This document shows, in pieces, positions 32,374-42,500 of a DNA stretch of 64,000 nt (position 1 is its first letter; every line of letters begins with the position of its first letter). The notes beneath the pieces were generated by a model. The model saw nothing but the letters and a program-made list of their open reading frames with translations, had not been told where the DNA came from and ran no database searches. The stretch is from the NCBI RefSeq assembly GCF_027921745.1, contig NC_079240.1:985001-1049000 (forward strand), written 5' to 3'. This stretch comes from Schizosaccharomyces osmophilus (taxonomy: Eukaryota > Ascomycota > Schizosaccharomycetes > Schizosaccharomycetales > Schizosaccharomycetaceae). Both the position numbers and the translations under genes were made by a program.

Positions 32374-32758
32374 TGTAGAAATAGCTAAACAATCAGTTTG
32401 ACGATTTAATCGACAATTCTGAATGTTTTTGCGACGCGAAAGTAAGGTTGTGGTGGTGAAGGAAAGTAAGTAGCTACTACCGCGAGAAAGATCACTGATC
32501 TCTGTGATGTACTCTATATAACGACGAAACAACCTCAGTCTTAACTAAATTTTTTACATTGAGGTCATACTACAAAGCCAACATTAACATTAGCTAAACG
32601 AGTTTGCCATGAATTGTACATGCTTAGTAATAAAAAGTGAATTTTGAAGGTTTCATTGTTGAATCCATGAAAACTAGAAATTATATTTAGATCCTAAATG
32701 AACAATCTTGGTTACGTTTCACACCGTTGTGCAAACGGCTGTAGAGAGAAAGAGAGAT

Positions 32759-32772
32759 CATAGGTACCTATG
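32759..32772. repeat. 14-bp perfect palindrome in the rgf1 upstream region
   Basis: CATAGGTACCTATG is self-complementary over 14 bp with no spacer, about 390 bp upstream of the rgf1 start. It could be a dimer-binding site; no factor is recognised. Confidence 0.6.
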
Positions 32773-33724
32773 CATGAGACAGAATAATTTAGTATCATAT
32801 ATCTAAAAGTTTCAAGGGGATGTAGAGAGATGCAATTCTTAGAATCAGTTTTATGCAATGGCTAGGGACCACAGCATAGCATTCTCTTCCAAAACTGCAG
32901 ATGAGAGCTTTGGATGGAAGGAGAAAGCTAGAAAGGAATGTGCCTTGTTTGAGAAATCTTTGGATGGATAAATCCCAAAGGCAATGGTATATTTGTTTCA
33001 ATCCTGCTGGTTCTCATATCTTGAAAAGTTTGACAAACAATAACAGCAAAACGTGTTTGGTCATTCATCACAATTGCTTTTTTAGAATTTATAGTTTGTC
33101 ACATAGCTTCCTTATTCCATAGTATACTGGATATGTATGCTCCCGGACTGTGGCCCATGGCTTCAACATCTTATGAATCAATTTTGAAACAAGAGCAGTA
33201 GACAGAGATTACTTTCGAATGCGTAGACAATGCTCACATAGCTTGTAAGTCGATTCTCTTGCTTTTCTTGTCTTTAGGCTTGGTTCATCGAATCCTTATT
33301 TCCCTGATCCCTTCCACAATGATTCATAGCCAAGTTTTCTTTCACTTTCAGTCAAGTTCTTTTGCTGTATGATTTTATAAAGTTATCAAACACGATCACT
33401 TATTACAAAGTGTAAAATAGCTGTTCCCGTTGGTAACGTAATCCTGGGAGATTCCTACTCTTCATACCAAACAATCCAATTTAAAATCTCACATGTTTCG
33501 TTTCTCAATTGGTTACCCTAAATCAAAATGCTGTTGATTTTAAGGTGATTCATATCTGCAGACTCAGACTGAAAGCCAACACGCTTCAGCCTTGGTCTTT
33601 CTTACATGCTTTGGCACATTCATAGTTTTAAAAAACCAATTCAAATTATCATTAAAAATTCCTACTTCTTTCCATGTCTGTCTATGAAGACTCTCGGTTC
33701 GCATATCGTCGTATTACGAGCCAA

Positions 33725-33732
33725 ACCAGCCA
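33725..33732 (+). promoter_or_regulatory. Ace2-type site upstream of rgf3
   Basis: ACCAGCCA contains the CCAGCC core recognised by the M/G1 factor Ace2. It lies about 460 bp before the rgf3 ATG. rgf3 is needed at septation, so late-mitotic control would make sense; this is inference from a short motif. Confidence 0.4.
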
Positions 33733-34189
33733 TCTTACATTACTCTCCCACCACCGCTTGACTTGCAACAAAGCCTATTTCTAACGCTTTCTTTTCCAAA
33801 CTTTTTCCTTTTATACTTTGCGTTCGTAAGCATAGAATTGGCAGTACGTCTTTTGTCTGCCTGTTGCGGAATTGATTTTTTCTGTGTTCTTTTAGATGTT
33901 CGCGGCTTTTGAGTGCTTTTTGAAGTTGCAATAGGATTTTTTTTTCGGTTTTGCTGCTTGGTCTTTTCTGTTAACAGTATATTTCCCGGCTTTCTTGTAA
34001 ACTAATAGAGCCGTTTATTTCTTTTGCATTGCGTCTTACGTTCTCTTTCCTTTCTTGTCAGTCGGTAGAAATAGGATCTCTTACGCTCTTTTCCAAGTCG
34101 GATTTTCGAGTTTTTGGGAGCTTTTTTTTTTATAAGAATACTGCCTTTTTTGCTTTCCGCCTTCCTTCTTATTTCTTTGTTCGCTTTAT

Positions 34190-37100
34190 ATGAAGCTCTC
34201 CAATGACATTTTTCGTAAATCATCTCGAAATGAGCACAGAAACAAACGCACATCCATAGACTATCCGGACGATTTTCTGGCTTCTCCCGCGTCCACTCCG
34301 AACACCTCTCCTGTCTCACCAAAACGACTCTCTATATCCGATTTTTCTTCTTTTCGTTTATTTTCTTCTCCTTTTAATTCTCCTAAACGCCATGAAAGCA
34401 CACATTCCCGTCGACTTCCTACAACTCCGGAGTGTCCTCATTTATCTCCTTCCCGTCGTACTGCCTCTTATACCGTGCGATCATCTCCTGCCCTTCCTAC
34501 ACTGAGGTCTGATTATTCATACGATGCTAACGCGAACGGGACGGTTTCATCGTTTCCTAATGCTCTTCATACAAACTTCTCCCCGAGTGACCCGTTAGAT
34601 ATAGATCCTTACCTCATGTCCCCTGGTACAGATGCGCATCGCCCTTTACCAGAAACACCTTCTCCAACGTCTCCTATTACTCATCCTTTGCCTCGTCCTC
34701 CGCTTCTGAATGTTTATTCAAACAATTCATCTCCACAGAGCAGTAGTTCTTCCAACAGCTTTTATTCTCTTTATAATGAGCAGCCTCTTTCCTGTTCTCC
34801 TGAACCTTATTTACCTCTTTCCCCTACTCGCTCTCCCTCTCGATCTACAAGTCCGTTTCGTACTGCAATGAATGAGGCTAAAAATAACTCTGTCTCTCAA
34901 CTTGACTCTTATGGATATTGGAGCGATCCTTCCTTTACTGATTTAACTTCTTCTCCTAGTCCAGCGAGTTTTTCTTCACCCAAAAAAGAACTACACATTC
35001 CTAGAGAGCTTCCTAAGGTTCCTGCCCGTCAATATGCGTCTGGTGACATTTCATCTCCTTTGATGTCCAGTTCATCAAGACCCACTCAAGCGAATGCTCT
35101 GTTTGGTAGTTGTCGTGAACCTTGGTCACTAAAAAAACTCTTCTCCTGGTGCAAAGAAGAAGTTTTCCCTGCTCTTGGTGCGATAACGACTGATGGTGCA
35201 CCGCGTCAAGAGGTTGCTCAAATAATGGCTATGTTATTTACAATATCAGTTCCTGCTATGGATTTTCTCATTGCTGAAGTCCTTGCAAAAAATATCATCA
35301 GTGACTGGATCCAGAACGGATATATGAACGTTACTAACCTTGAAAAGCTATCTATAAGTTTTGCTGATGATAAGTTTCCTTCATCCGGTGGTGTACTTCC
35401 TATTTTAACAAACGGTGGGTGCTATTCATACACCTGTCGTTCTAAATCCTCTTCTTCCAAGTATGCATGTTACAGTTGTAGGTGCATAAGAATATCCACT
35501 CATGGATTTACTCGCTCCCAAGGGGAGACTGATGACGATTCTTGGAATATGTTCTGGAACCTTTCACCTCAGGATTCATTGCCCTCATCACTCACGAAAA
35601 AGGAAGTTGCTCGGCAAAACAATATCCATGAACTTATTTGTAAAGAATCGGATTATGTTGCCGATCTTCATACGCTTGCTGAACTTTTCAGGGATGGGAT
35701 TGTCCAAGAGAACTCGATTGTACCCAGTAATCGAGTGGCTGATTTTATACAGTCTGTCTTTGGAAATGTTGAGTCTATTCGTCAGCTACATTCGCAATTT
35801 ATTTTACCCCAGTTAATCATAAGAGAACGATTGCAAGGACCGGTGGTGTCTTTAATCGGTGATATTCTTCTGGAGTGGGTACACTTGGCTAAGACATCGT
35901 ACATAAATTATGCAAAGCAGTTTCCGTTGGCCGATGAAACTTACAAGCTGGAATGTCAACGAAATACCTACTTTGCTCGTTGGTTAGCAAATTGCAGATC
36001 AGATCCTCGATGTCGTCGACTGGATTTTCAACACTTTTTACAAAGACCAACCCAACGTTTACAAAGATATACCCTCGAATGGGATACCATTCTTAAACAT
36101 ACAGATCCTACAAGTTGGGATTATCAATTGATAAGCCAAGCTGAGAAAGAGTTAAGGGCAACCTGTGAAGAATGTGATGCGGTAATTGCTACAGTCTTAG
36201 AATCTAATCGTATCCGTGATCTTTCATACCAATTATTATTTAAAAATCATGAAGGTATTAACATGGAATTAAGAGATCCAGAACGAGAATTTTTTTTCGA
36301 GGGACCTGTATTCAGGAAAAGTGAATCACGTCTTGATTGGATTGAGATTCACATTTTTTTGTTAGATAATTATCTCATCATGGCCAAAGCAAGAAGAGAC
36401 AAGAGAGCCAATTCGATGAAGTACTTGGTGTCCAAACGGCCTATACCAATGGATCTTCTAGTATTAAACCCGTTGATAGAAGAATGGAATTCAAGATCTA
36501 GCAACTTTTTAGGAACTTTAACTAGCAACTTTCCATACGATGGAACTACGAACGCTAGGTCAAAGAGAAAAAGTCGCCTTAACTTGGATACTCGTAATGA
36601 TTATAATTCTGACAAGATAAATGAGGGTACCCTGAACAATTTAACACCCGAAAAACCACATTTTTATCCTTTCACGGTAAGGCATCTTGGTGGATTCTCC
36701 TCAACCTATACTTTGTATACGGAATCTGCACAACTCCGAAAGCTTTGGATGGACAAAATCAATTTTGCGAGAAAAAGACATGCTCAAAAAATGCACAGAA
36801 AAATCCCATTCACCTTGCAAATAGTTACTGATGTTTCTTTCCAATATCCACCTGCTGATATATCTGGTACTCTTGACTCGCCTTCTCGATCGCCGGAAAT
36901 AGCTTTGGTTGAGGGATCGGTGGTGGACCGAGCATTGACAACGGCGGCTTGGAGCTATCCTATACACAACGAGGATGATCTACCTGAAGCCATTAACTAT
37001 GGGGATATAACATGTATTTCTCAATTCGGAGGCACGGATGCAAAACTGTCAATCTGTATAGCTACTACGACTGGCGTCTTTCTTGGCTCTTTTGGAGGTA

Positions 37101-38035
37101 ATAGCAATATTCGTAAATGGCATAGAATTTCGAGTCATAGACGAGTAACGCAAATAGGGTTTTTAGAAGAGTTTGATTGTTTGTTGGAGCTGCGTGATCG
37201 ATCCATGTATGCCCATAGACTAAGCCGAGTGATTGAGACCGGAACCCTAGAGCCTAAAGTTGCAATACCTGTTGGTAATTCTCACAATATTTCCTTCTTT
37301 AAAATCTCTAAATTAACGGAAGGTGCATCTTTAAAACGAGAAAGGACTCTCATCTTTTTCAAACAAGGATCGGGCAATTCCAGTTCTATCCATTGTTGTG
37401 AACCTGTTGTTGGGCTTGGTCATCATAATCAAAAAGCTTACAACTTTAAATTAAAGAACGTCAGTTCTTTCCGCATCCTGGAAGAATTTCGAGTACTTGC
37501 GGATTGCTATTCTATCAATTGTTTCAAGTACTCTATAGCTATCAGTCGACAAAAGGGAATTGATATTGTACGGTTAGATCCAAAGTTGGCTGTCAGTTTT
37601 CCTAGTCCCTCTGTTTTGGCCGATCCTCTTTATCGCTCACGCTTGAACAGTTCGAAACCTCTAGGAGTATTTCGTGTTTATGATCCGGCGATATTTGCTT
37701 GTTGCTACCAAACTGGAGCTTTGTTTGTGAACGGCGAAGGAAGTTTAGTTAAAAAGGATGCGTGGCTGCAATGGATAGGTAGACCGAATTCAATTGCGTG
37801 TTACGAAGGATACCTTATGGCATTCAGTGACGATTTCATAGAGATATGGAACTCTCGTTCAATGAAGCAAGTACAAATCATTCAAGGAAACAATATCAGA
37901 CTCCATTCTAGCAACAGTGATTTGTTACCTGATGGAAAGCATGTCATGTTTAGCATGACACATCCTCAATTTCATGATCGCCATTTAATTCTTGCCTTAG
38001 ACCTAGTGGAGGATGAAAATCTAATGGACATATAA
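34190..38035 (+). CDS. rgf3: Rgf3, Rho1 guanine nucleotide exchange factor for septation (DH-PH-CNH)
   Basis: Single exon, 1281 aa, about the size of S. pombe Rgf3. A Ser/Pro-rich N-terminal region of about 300 residues comes first (many SP and SPxR motifs). A helical segment without an obvious complete DEP match follows (about 300-400), then the Rho-GEF DH domain (about 476-660, NIHELICKESDYVADLHTL), PH (about 697-857) and CNH (about 933-1243). In fission yeast this is the essential Rho1 activator at the cytokinetic ring and septum. The domain order is the same as in its neighbour Rgf1, and the two are adjacent, divergently transcribed paralogues. Confidence 0.94.
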   Translation: MKLSNDIFRKSSRNEHRNKRTSIDYPDDFLASPASTPNTSPVSPKRLSISDFSSFRLFSSPFNSPKRHESTHSRRLPTTPECPHLSPSRRTASYTVRSSPALPTLRSDYSYDANANGTVSSFPNALHTNFSPSDPLDIDPYLMSPGTDAHRPLPETPSPTSPITHPLPRPPLLNVYSNNSSPQSSSSSNSFYSLYNEQPLSCSPEPYLPLSPTRSPSRSTSPFRTAMNEAKNNSVSQLDSYGYWSDPSFTDLTSSPSPASFSSPKKELHIPRELPKVPARQYASGDISSPLMSSSSRPTQANALFGSCREPWSLKKLFSWCKEEVFPALGAITTDGAPRQEVAQIMAMLFTISVPAMDFLIAEVLAKNIISDWIQNGYMNVTNLEKLSISFADDKFPSSGGVLPILTNGGCYSYTCRSKSSSSKYACYSCRCIRISTHGFTRSQGETDDDSWNMFWNLSPQDSLPSSLTKKEVARQNNIHELICKESDYVADLHTLAELFRDGIVQENSIVPSNRVADFIQSVFGNVESIRQLHSQFILPQLIIRERLQGPVVSLIGDILLEWVHLAKTSYINYAKQFPLADETYKLECQRNTYFARWLANCRSDPRCRRLDFQHFLQRPTQRLQRYTLEWDTILKHTDPTSWDYQLISQAEKELRATCEECDAVIATVLESNRIRDLSYQLLFKNHEGINMELRDPEREFFFEGPVFRKSESRLDWIEIHIFLLDNYLIMAKARRDKRANSMKYLVSKRPIPMDLLVLNPLIEEWNSRSSNFLGTLTSNFPYDGTTNARSKRKSRLNLDTRNDYNSDKINEGTLNNLTPEKPHFYPFTVRHLGGFSSTYTLYTESAQLRKLWMDKINFARKRHAQKMHRKIPFTLQIVTDVSFQYPPADISGTLDSPSRSPEIALVEGSVVDRALTTAAWSYPIHNEDDLPEAINYGDITCISQFGGTDAKLSICIATTTGVFLGSFGGNSNIRKWHRISSHRRVTQIGFLEEFDCLLELRDRSMYAHRLSRVIETGTLEPKVAIPVGNSHNISFFKISKLTEGASLKRERTLIFFKQGSGNSSSIHCCEPVVGLGHHNQKAYNFKLKNVSSFRILEEFRVLADCYSINCFKYSIAISRQKGIDIVRLDPKLAVSFPSPSVLADPLYRSRLNSSKPLGVFRVYDPAIFACCYQTGALFVNGEGSLVKKDAWLQWIGRPNSIACYEGYLMAFSDDFIEIWNSRSMKQVQIIQGNNIRLHSSNSDLLPDGKHVMFSMTHPQFHDRHLILALDLVEDENLMDI

Positions 38036-38073
38036 GTAACGTGAAGCTTTACCAGACGCCATATTTATTCTTG

Positions 38074-38101
38074 TTATTTTTATTTTTATTTTTATTTTTT
38101 T
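38074..38101 (+). repeat. (ATTTTT)4 microsatellite in the rgf3 3' region
   Basis: Four perfect ATTTTT units (38076-38099) lie 40 bp after the rgf3 stop codon. It probably serves, or sits within, the U-rich 3' end signal. Confidence 0.7.
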
Positions 38102-38705
38102 GGGAAAATTTTTTAAGAAACGGGGTTTTATTTCCTTCTTTTGTTGCTCGGTGTTGGTATATACGTTTCACAAGGATGGGTCGAATTTTTTATGAATCCA
38201 CAATATTTCTGGACTCTCGAATTGTTTTGTATATTGAACTTATAGGACATGTATGTATCAACAGGTACATTTTCTCCAACTGTATTTACATATATGATTT
38301 GTGATGTCTACCAAATATTTGAAAATACCGTATCTAACTATTATTATTTATGATTTAGCATATCGATTGCAGCATTTTTGCATTGGGCTTACTAGTTTTC
38401 TGTTTTGATTTTTTTACTTACTCTCGTAACAAATATATAGATTGTTTGTAATGGCCATTTTGGGTATTTGCAACCTTCATCGAACACTCTTCAAAAATTG
38501 TAAATCTAAACTTTTACTGAATTTCTCTTTCAAGTAATCTCAACAATGCTTCATGTACCTGCCGAAAAATACACATTTTAGCCATTCTTTTTATTACTCA
38601 CTTTACACCAGTTCTAAAAGAATCGTAGGATTCGCGAGTTCTTATATATGAACATTTTCTTCTTTTTTATATTTAGTAGGATTCGAAACATTAATAAATG
38701 GTTGC

Positions 38706-38712
38706 TATAAAT
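38706..38712 (+). promoter_or_regulatory. Upstream TATA element of tRNA-Cys
   Basis: TATAAAT sits 32-38 bp before the tRNA-Cys 5' end. Fission-yeast tRNA genes commonly need such an element in addition to the internal A and B boxes. Confidence 0.6.
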
Positions 38713-38743
38713 ACATTTGAATATAAAAGGATATAAAACAAAA

Positions 38744-38815
38744 GGGGTTATAGCTCAGTGGTAGAGTGAGGGATTGCAATTCCCCAGGTCACTGGTTCAA
38801 ATCCGGTTGGCCCCT
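38744..38815 (+). tRNA. tRNA-Cys(GCA)
   Basis: It is 72 nt with discriminator T. Acceptor GGGGTTA pairs with TGGCCCC (two G-U pairs), D arm GCTCAGTGGTAGAGT, anticodon loop TTGCAAT with GCA, and T arm ACTGGTTCAAATCCGGT. There is no intron. Terminator T-runs follow (TTTTT within 38818-38822, TTTTTT at 38825-38830). Two oddities: the top anticodon-stem pair is A27-C43, and D-stem pair 10-25 is G-U. Confidence 0.93.
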
Positions 38816-39511
38816 CTATTTTTGGTTTTTTCCAAACAAGTTCCCATCGCAGTATTGCAAAGTCTTAAGAGAAATGAAACATAAAAGGAAGTGTTTTGAA
38901 CCTTCAAGGATCTTTTTATCGTGGGCGGTTTTATTCACAGATGCTAGTTCAACATCTTACAACCGATTTGTATCTCCTTCAAAAACCAACAATTTAAGCA
39001 TTCAGATTAGCATCTTTTGAATAACAATTTGATTACTTTAACACGGTAATATTTTGATAAGTTATATTTAGGGCATTTAAACGGGTTATTTTAAATAATT
39101 GTTTTTATGCATAGTACAGCCATATGTTTAACAAAGAAAGCATACTAATCTTAATTAGTACGCATATGCTTTTAAAATAATATAAGAATAAACATGTGTG
39201 GAAACATTGTATATTCCCGTAATACAGTAGACCTCGCAAAGCAAAAGTCTTGGATCTCTGTAGAGTACGGTGTTGAAATAGGAGGAGAGAGACTTGCTTT
39301 CCCTATAGTAGCTACCGTCCACACCACTTAGCTTCAGCTAATTTTTTGATAACTTTTGGAATACTCATAGTTTTGAACAGGATTCCCTTTTTTAGTTGAA
39401 CTCTGTGAGCAGATCTTGTCATTCTTTTAGCAATTGCACGCTGTTTGTGAAATTCGTTCGTTTGTTTACCCTTACTTGATATTGTGAAATATATGATTAA
39501 GACCTGGACAT
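38816..39511. other. Intergenic region between tRNA-Cys and myo2
   Basis: This 696-bp region starts with the polymerase III terminator and ends with the myo2 promoter. A forkhead-type GTTTGTTTAC lies 43-52 bp before the myo2 ATG. The 84-codon frame overlapping tRNA-Cys is an artefact of the tRNA. No further gene is seen. Confidence 0.5.
39460..39469 (-). promoter_or_regulatory. Forkhead-type site next to the myo2 start
   Basis: On minus it reads GTAAACAAAC, the forkhead/FLEX core, ending 43 bp before the myo2 ATG. Forkhead factors (Sep1, Fkh2, Mei4) drive mitotic or meiotic gene groups in fission yeast. Use of this site for myo2 is a guess. Confidence 0.4.
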
Positions 39512-42500
39512 ATGTATAGAATTTCACAAGGAAACATTGGCGAATCTTTAGCTGATAATAGCTTGAATGGTATAGACAACAAACGATGGGTTTGGATTTC
39601 ACATCCTGAAACTGCATTCACGAAGGCTTGGATAAAAGAGGAACTCGGTGATGGTAAATATGTCATCCGATATAACAATTCTAGGGATCAAAAAGTTGTT
39701 GGTCATGACGAAATCCAACCTCTTAATCCTGGTCGATTTGACCGAGTCAACGATATGGCTGAATTGACGAATTTGAATGAACCCTCGGTCACCTACAATC
39801 TTGAGCAGCGATACCTTTCCGATCAGATTTACACGTATTCAGGGTTGTTTTTGGTAGCTGTTAATCCGTATCGACGGTTGCCTATCTATGGCAAAGACAT
39901 GGTACAATTGTACAAGGACAAAAGCCAAGAACGAAAGCTCCCCCATGTTTTTGCGATCGCTGACCTGGCTTACAATAACCTGTTGGAAAACAAGGAAAAC
40001 CAGTCCATTCTAGTCACCGGTGAGTCTGGTGCTGGTAAGACGGAAAATACCAAACGAATTATACAGTATCTTGCTGCCGTCGCAAGCAATCCAAACGTGG
40101 TATTTGGAGAACAATTAGAAGAGCAAATTTTGAAAACGAACCCTGTCCTTGAAGCCTTTGGTAATGCTAAAACAGTACGCAACAACAATTCTTCTCGGTT
40201 CGGAAAATTCATTAAAGTCGAATTCTCGGTCAGTGGTGAAATTGCCAATGCTTCCATTGAATGGTATCTGCTCGAAAAATCCCGTGTTGTTCATCAAAGC
40301 TCGCAAGAACGTAACTATCACATTTTTTATCAACTACTGAACGGTGCTGATCCTGCTTTACGAAAAAAGCTCCTTCTTTCTAATGAATTTAATGATTATG
40401 AATACCTGAAGAAATCATCTCTTACTATTCCCGGCATCAATGATGCTGAAGAGTTTAAAGGATTATTGTCTTCTTTTAAAATTTTGGGTTTTACCGAAAA
40501 AGAAATTTTTTATATGTTCAGCATAATTTCTATTATTTTGCACATAGGTAATATCCCTATCGGCGCTGACCGTTCTGGCGTTGCCCGCCTCACAAATATG
40601 GATGATGTTGATAAACTTTGCCATCTTCTGGGTGTATCTCCAGAATTATTTTCACAAAACCTTATCCGTCCGCGTATTCATGCAGGTCATGAATGGGTGG
40701 TGAGTGCTCGATCCCAAGAACAGGTAATTTCTTCTATAGAGGCATTGGCCAAAGCAATTTATGAGAGAAATTTTGGCTGGCTTGTTAAGCGTATAAATAC
40801 CGCAATAAGTCGGAACACCTCTTCTAACACTTTTATTGGAATTTTGGATATTGCAGGGTTTGAAATTTTTGAGACGAACAGTTTTGAGCAATTATGCATT
40901 AATTATACGAATGAACGCTTACAGCAATTTTTTAATCATCATATGTTTGTTTTGGAGCAGGAAGAATATATGAGAGAAGAAATTAAATGGGACTTTGTTG
41001 ACTTTGGCCATGATTTACAACCTACCATTGACTTAATTGAGAAGTCTAATCCTATCGGCATTCTATCTTGTCTTGATGAAGAATGCGTTATGCCAAAAGC
41101 TACAGACACTACCTTTGTTTCCAAATTGGATGCGTTATGGAGAGATAAATCCCAAAAATATAAACCATTTAAGTTTGGTGGGTCTGGTTTTATCCTGACG
41201 CATTACGCGGCCGATGTTCCTTATTCAACAGAAGGTTGGTTAGAAAAGAATAGTGACCCTCTGAATGAAAATATCGCCAAGTTGTTAGCTCAGTCTACCA
41301 ATAAGCATATATCTGAACTGTTCTCTGATTACCGAGAGGTTGAGACGAAAACGGTGCGTGGACGCACTCGTAAAGCTCTATTTCGAACTGTTGCCCAGAG
41401 GCACAAAGAACAGTTAAATCAATTAATGAACCAATTTAACACAACGCAACCTCATTTCATTAGGTGTATCATTCCCAATGAAGAGAAAAAGAGCCATTCC
41501 TTTAACAGAGCTCTGGTTTTAGACCAGTTACGATGCAACGGTGTTTTGGAAGGGATACGGATTACTCGTGCTGGATTCCCTAATAGAATGCCCTTTAATG
41601 ACTTTAGGCTTCGTTATGAGATGATGGTTAATCTTCCGAAAGATAACTATATTGAATCTCGGCGTGCTTCGCTTCTAATACTTCAGCAAATGGGCCTTTC
41701 AGAAGATCAGTTTAGAATCGGAGTTTCCAAGATTTTCTTTAAGGCAGGAGTATTAGCAAGTTTGGAAGAAAGAAGATTACATACTCTTCAGAGTATTGTA
41801 ATTGCTTTGCAGGCTCGAATCCGTGGTTTTGTTCAAAGAAGGAAATTTCAAAAGCGTTTGAAGGATATAGAGTCTTTAAAGCAGATACAGGCTAATATGT
41901 TTGTGTATGACGAGCTTCGAAAACATCCCTGGACGAAGTTATATTTTAAGTTAAGACCCATGCTCAGTAGTACTCATAATGATGAAAAGCTTAAACGTAA
42001 GGATGCGGAAATTATAGAGCTGAAGTACGAAATTAAGAAAATTACAAATGTCAAGGAGGGACTTGAAGCCAAGGTGAATGAATCAAATAAATCTTATACT
42101 GCTTTAGAAAGTGCGCTTACCGGTGAACGAGCAATTGCACTTGACAAGGAGGAAATTCTCCGTCGTACTCAGGAAAGGTTAGCTTCTTTAGAAGATTCAA
42201 ATGGAATCTTGAATGCCACTTATAAAGATATGGAAGCTCGGTTGGCAGATATTTTGAATGAGAAAGAAGTGGAAAACAAGCACATTGAAGAGATGACGGG
42301 TTCCCTCGAATCCGTATCGTTGGAAAACGAAAAAAGAAGAGAATATAATGAAAAACTGCAAAAAGAGTTGAATACCTGTCGAATGGACGTTGAACAGATC
42401 AGATCTGCATTATCAGCTGCTAAAGTTGAAATAGCTTCATTATCTAAAGAAAAGACATCTATCAATCAAGATTTAGGAAAACTGAGAGAAGATGGAGAGA

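Larger units (their letters stand above)
32374..34189. other. 1.8-kb divergent promoter region between rgf1 and rgf3
   Basis: This is the largest gene-free stretch in the window. It contains a 14-bp palindrome (32759-32772), an 11-bp direct repeat CTTTGGATGGA (32908-32918 and 32958-32968), an Ace2-type ACCAGCCA (33725-33732), and a pyrimidine-rich leader ahead of rgf3 (about 34015-34185). The short frames at 32795-33122 look like chance. A long 5' leader or a non-coding transcript is possible but not shown. Confidence 0.55.
38036..38743. other. Intergenic region between rgf3 and tRNA-Cys
   Basis: This 708-bp AT-rich region holds the rgf3 3' untranslated part, including an (ATTTTT)4 tract at 38076-38099. 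The 87-codon frame directly after the rgf3 stop is low complexity and not considered a gene. Near the right end, TATAAAT at 38706-38712 is the upstream element of tRNA-Cys. Confidence 0.55.

Noticed and set aside
32374-32532. 53-codon N-terminal extension of rgf1
   Set aside because: In frame but unlike known Rgf1 N-termini; the downstream ATG gives the expected length and a typical start.
32795-33122. Small frames (68-73 codons) in the rgf1-rgf3 spacer
   Set aside because: Overlapping on both strands, low similarity to anything, and no consistent codon pattern.
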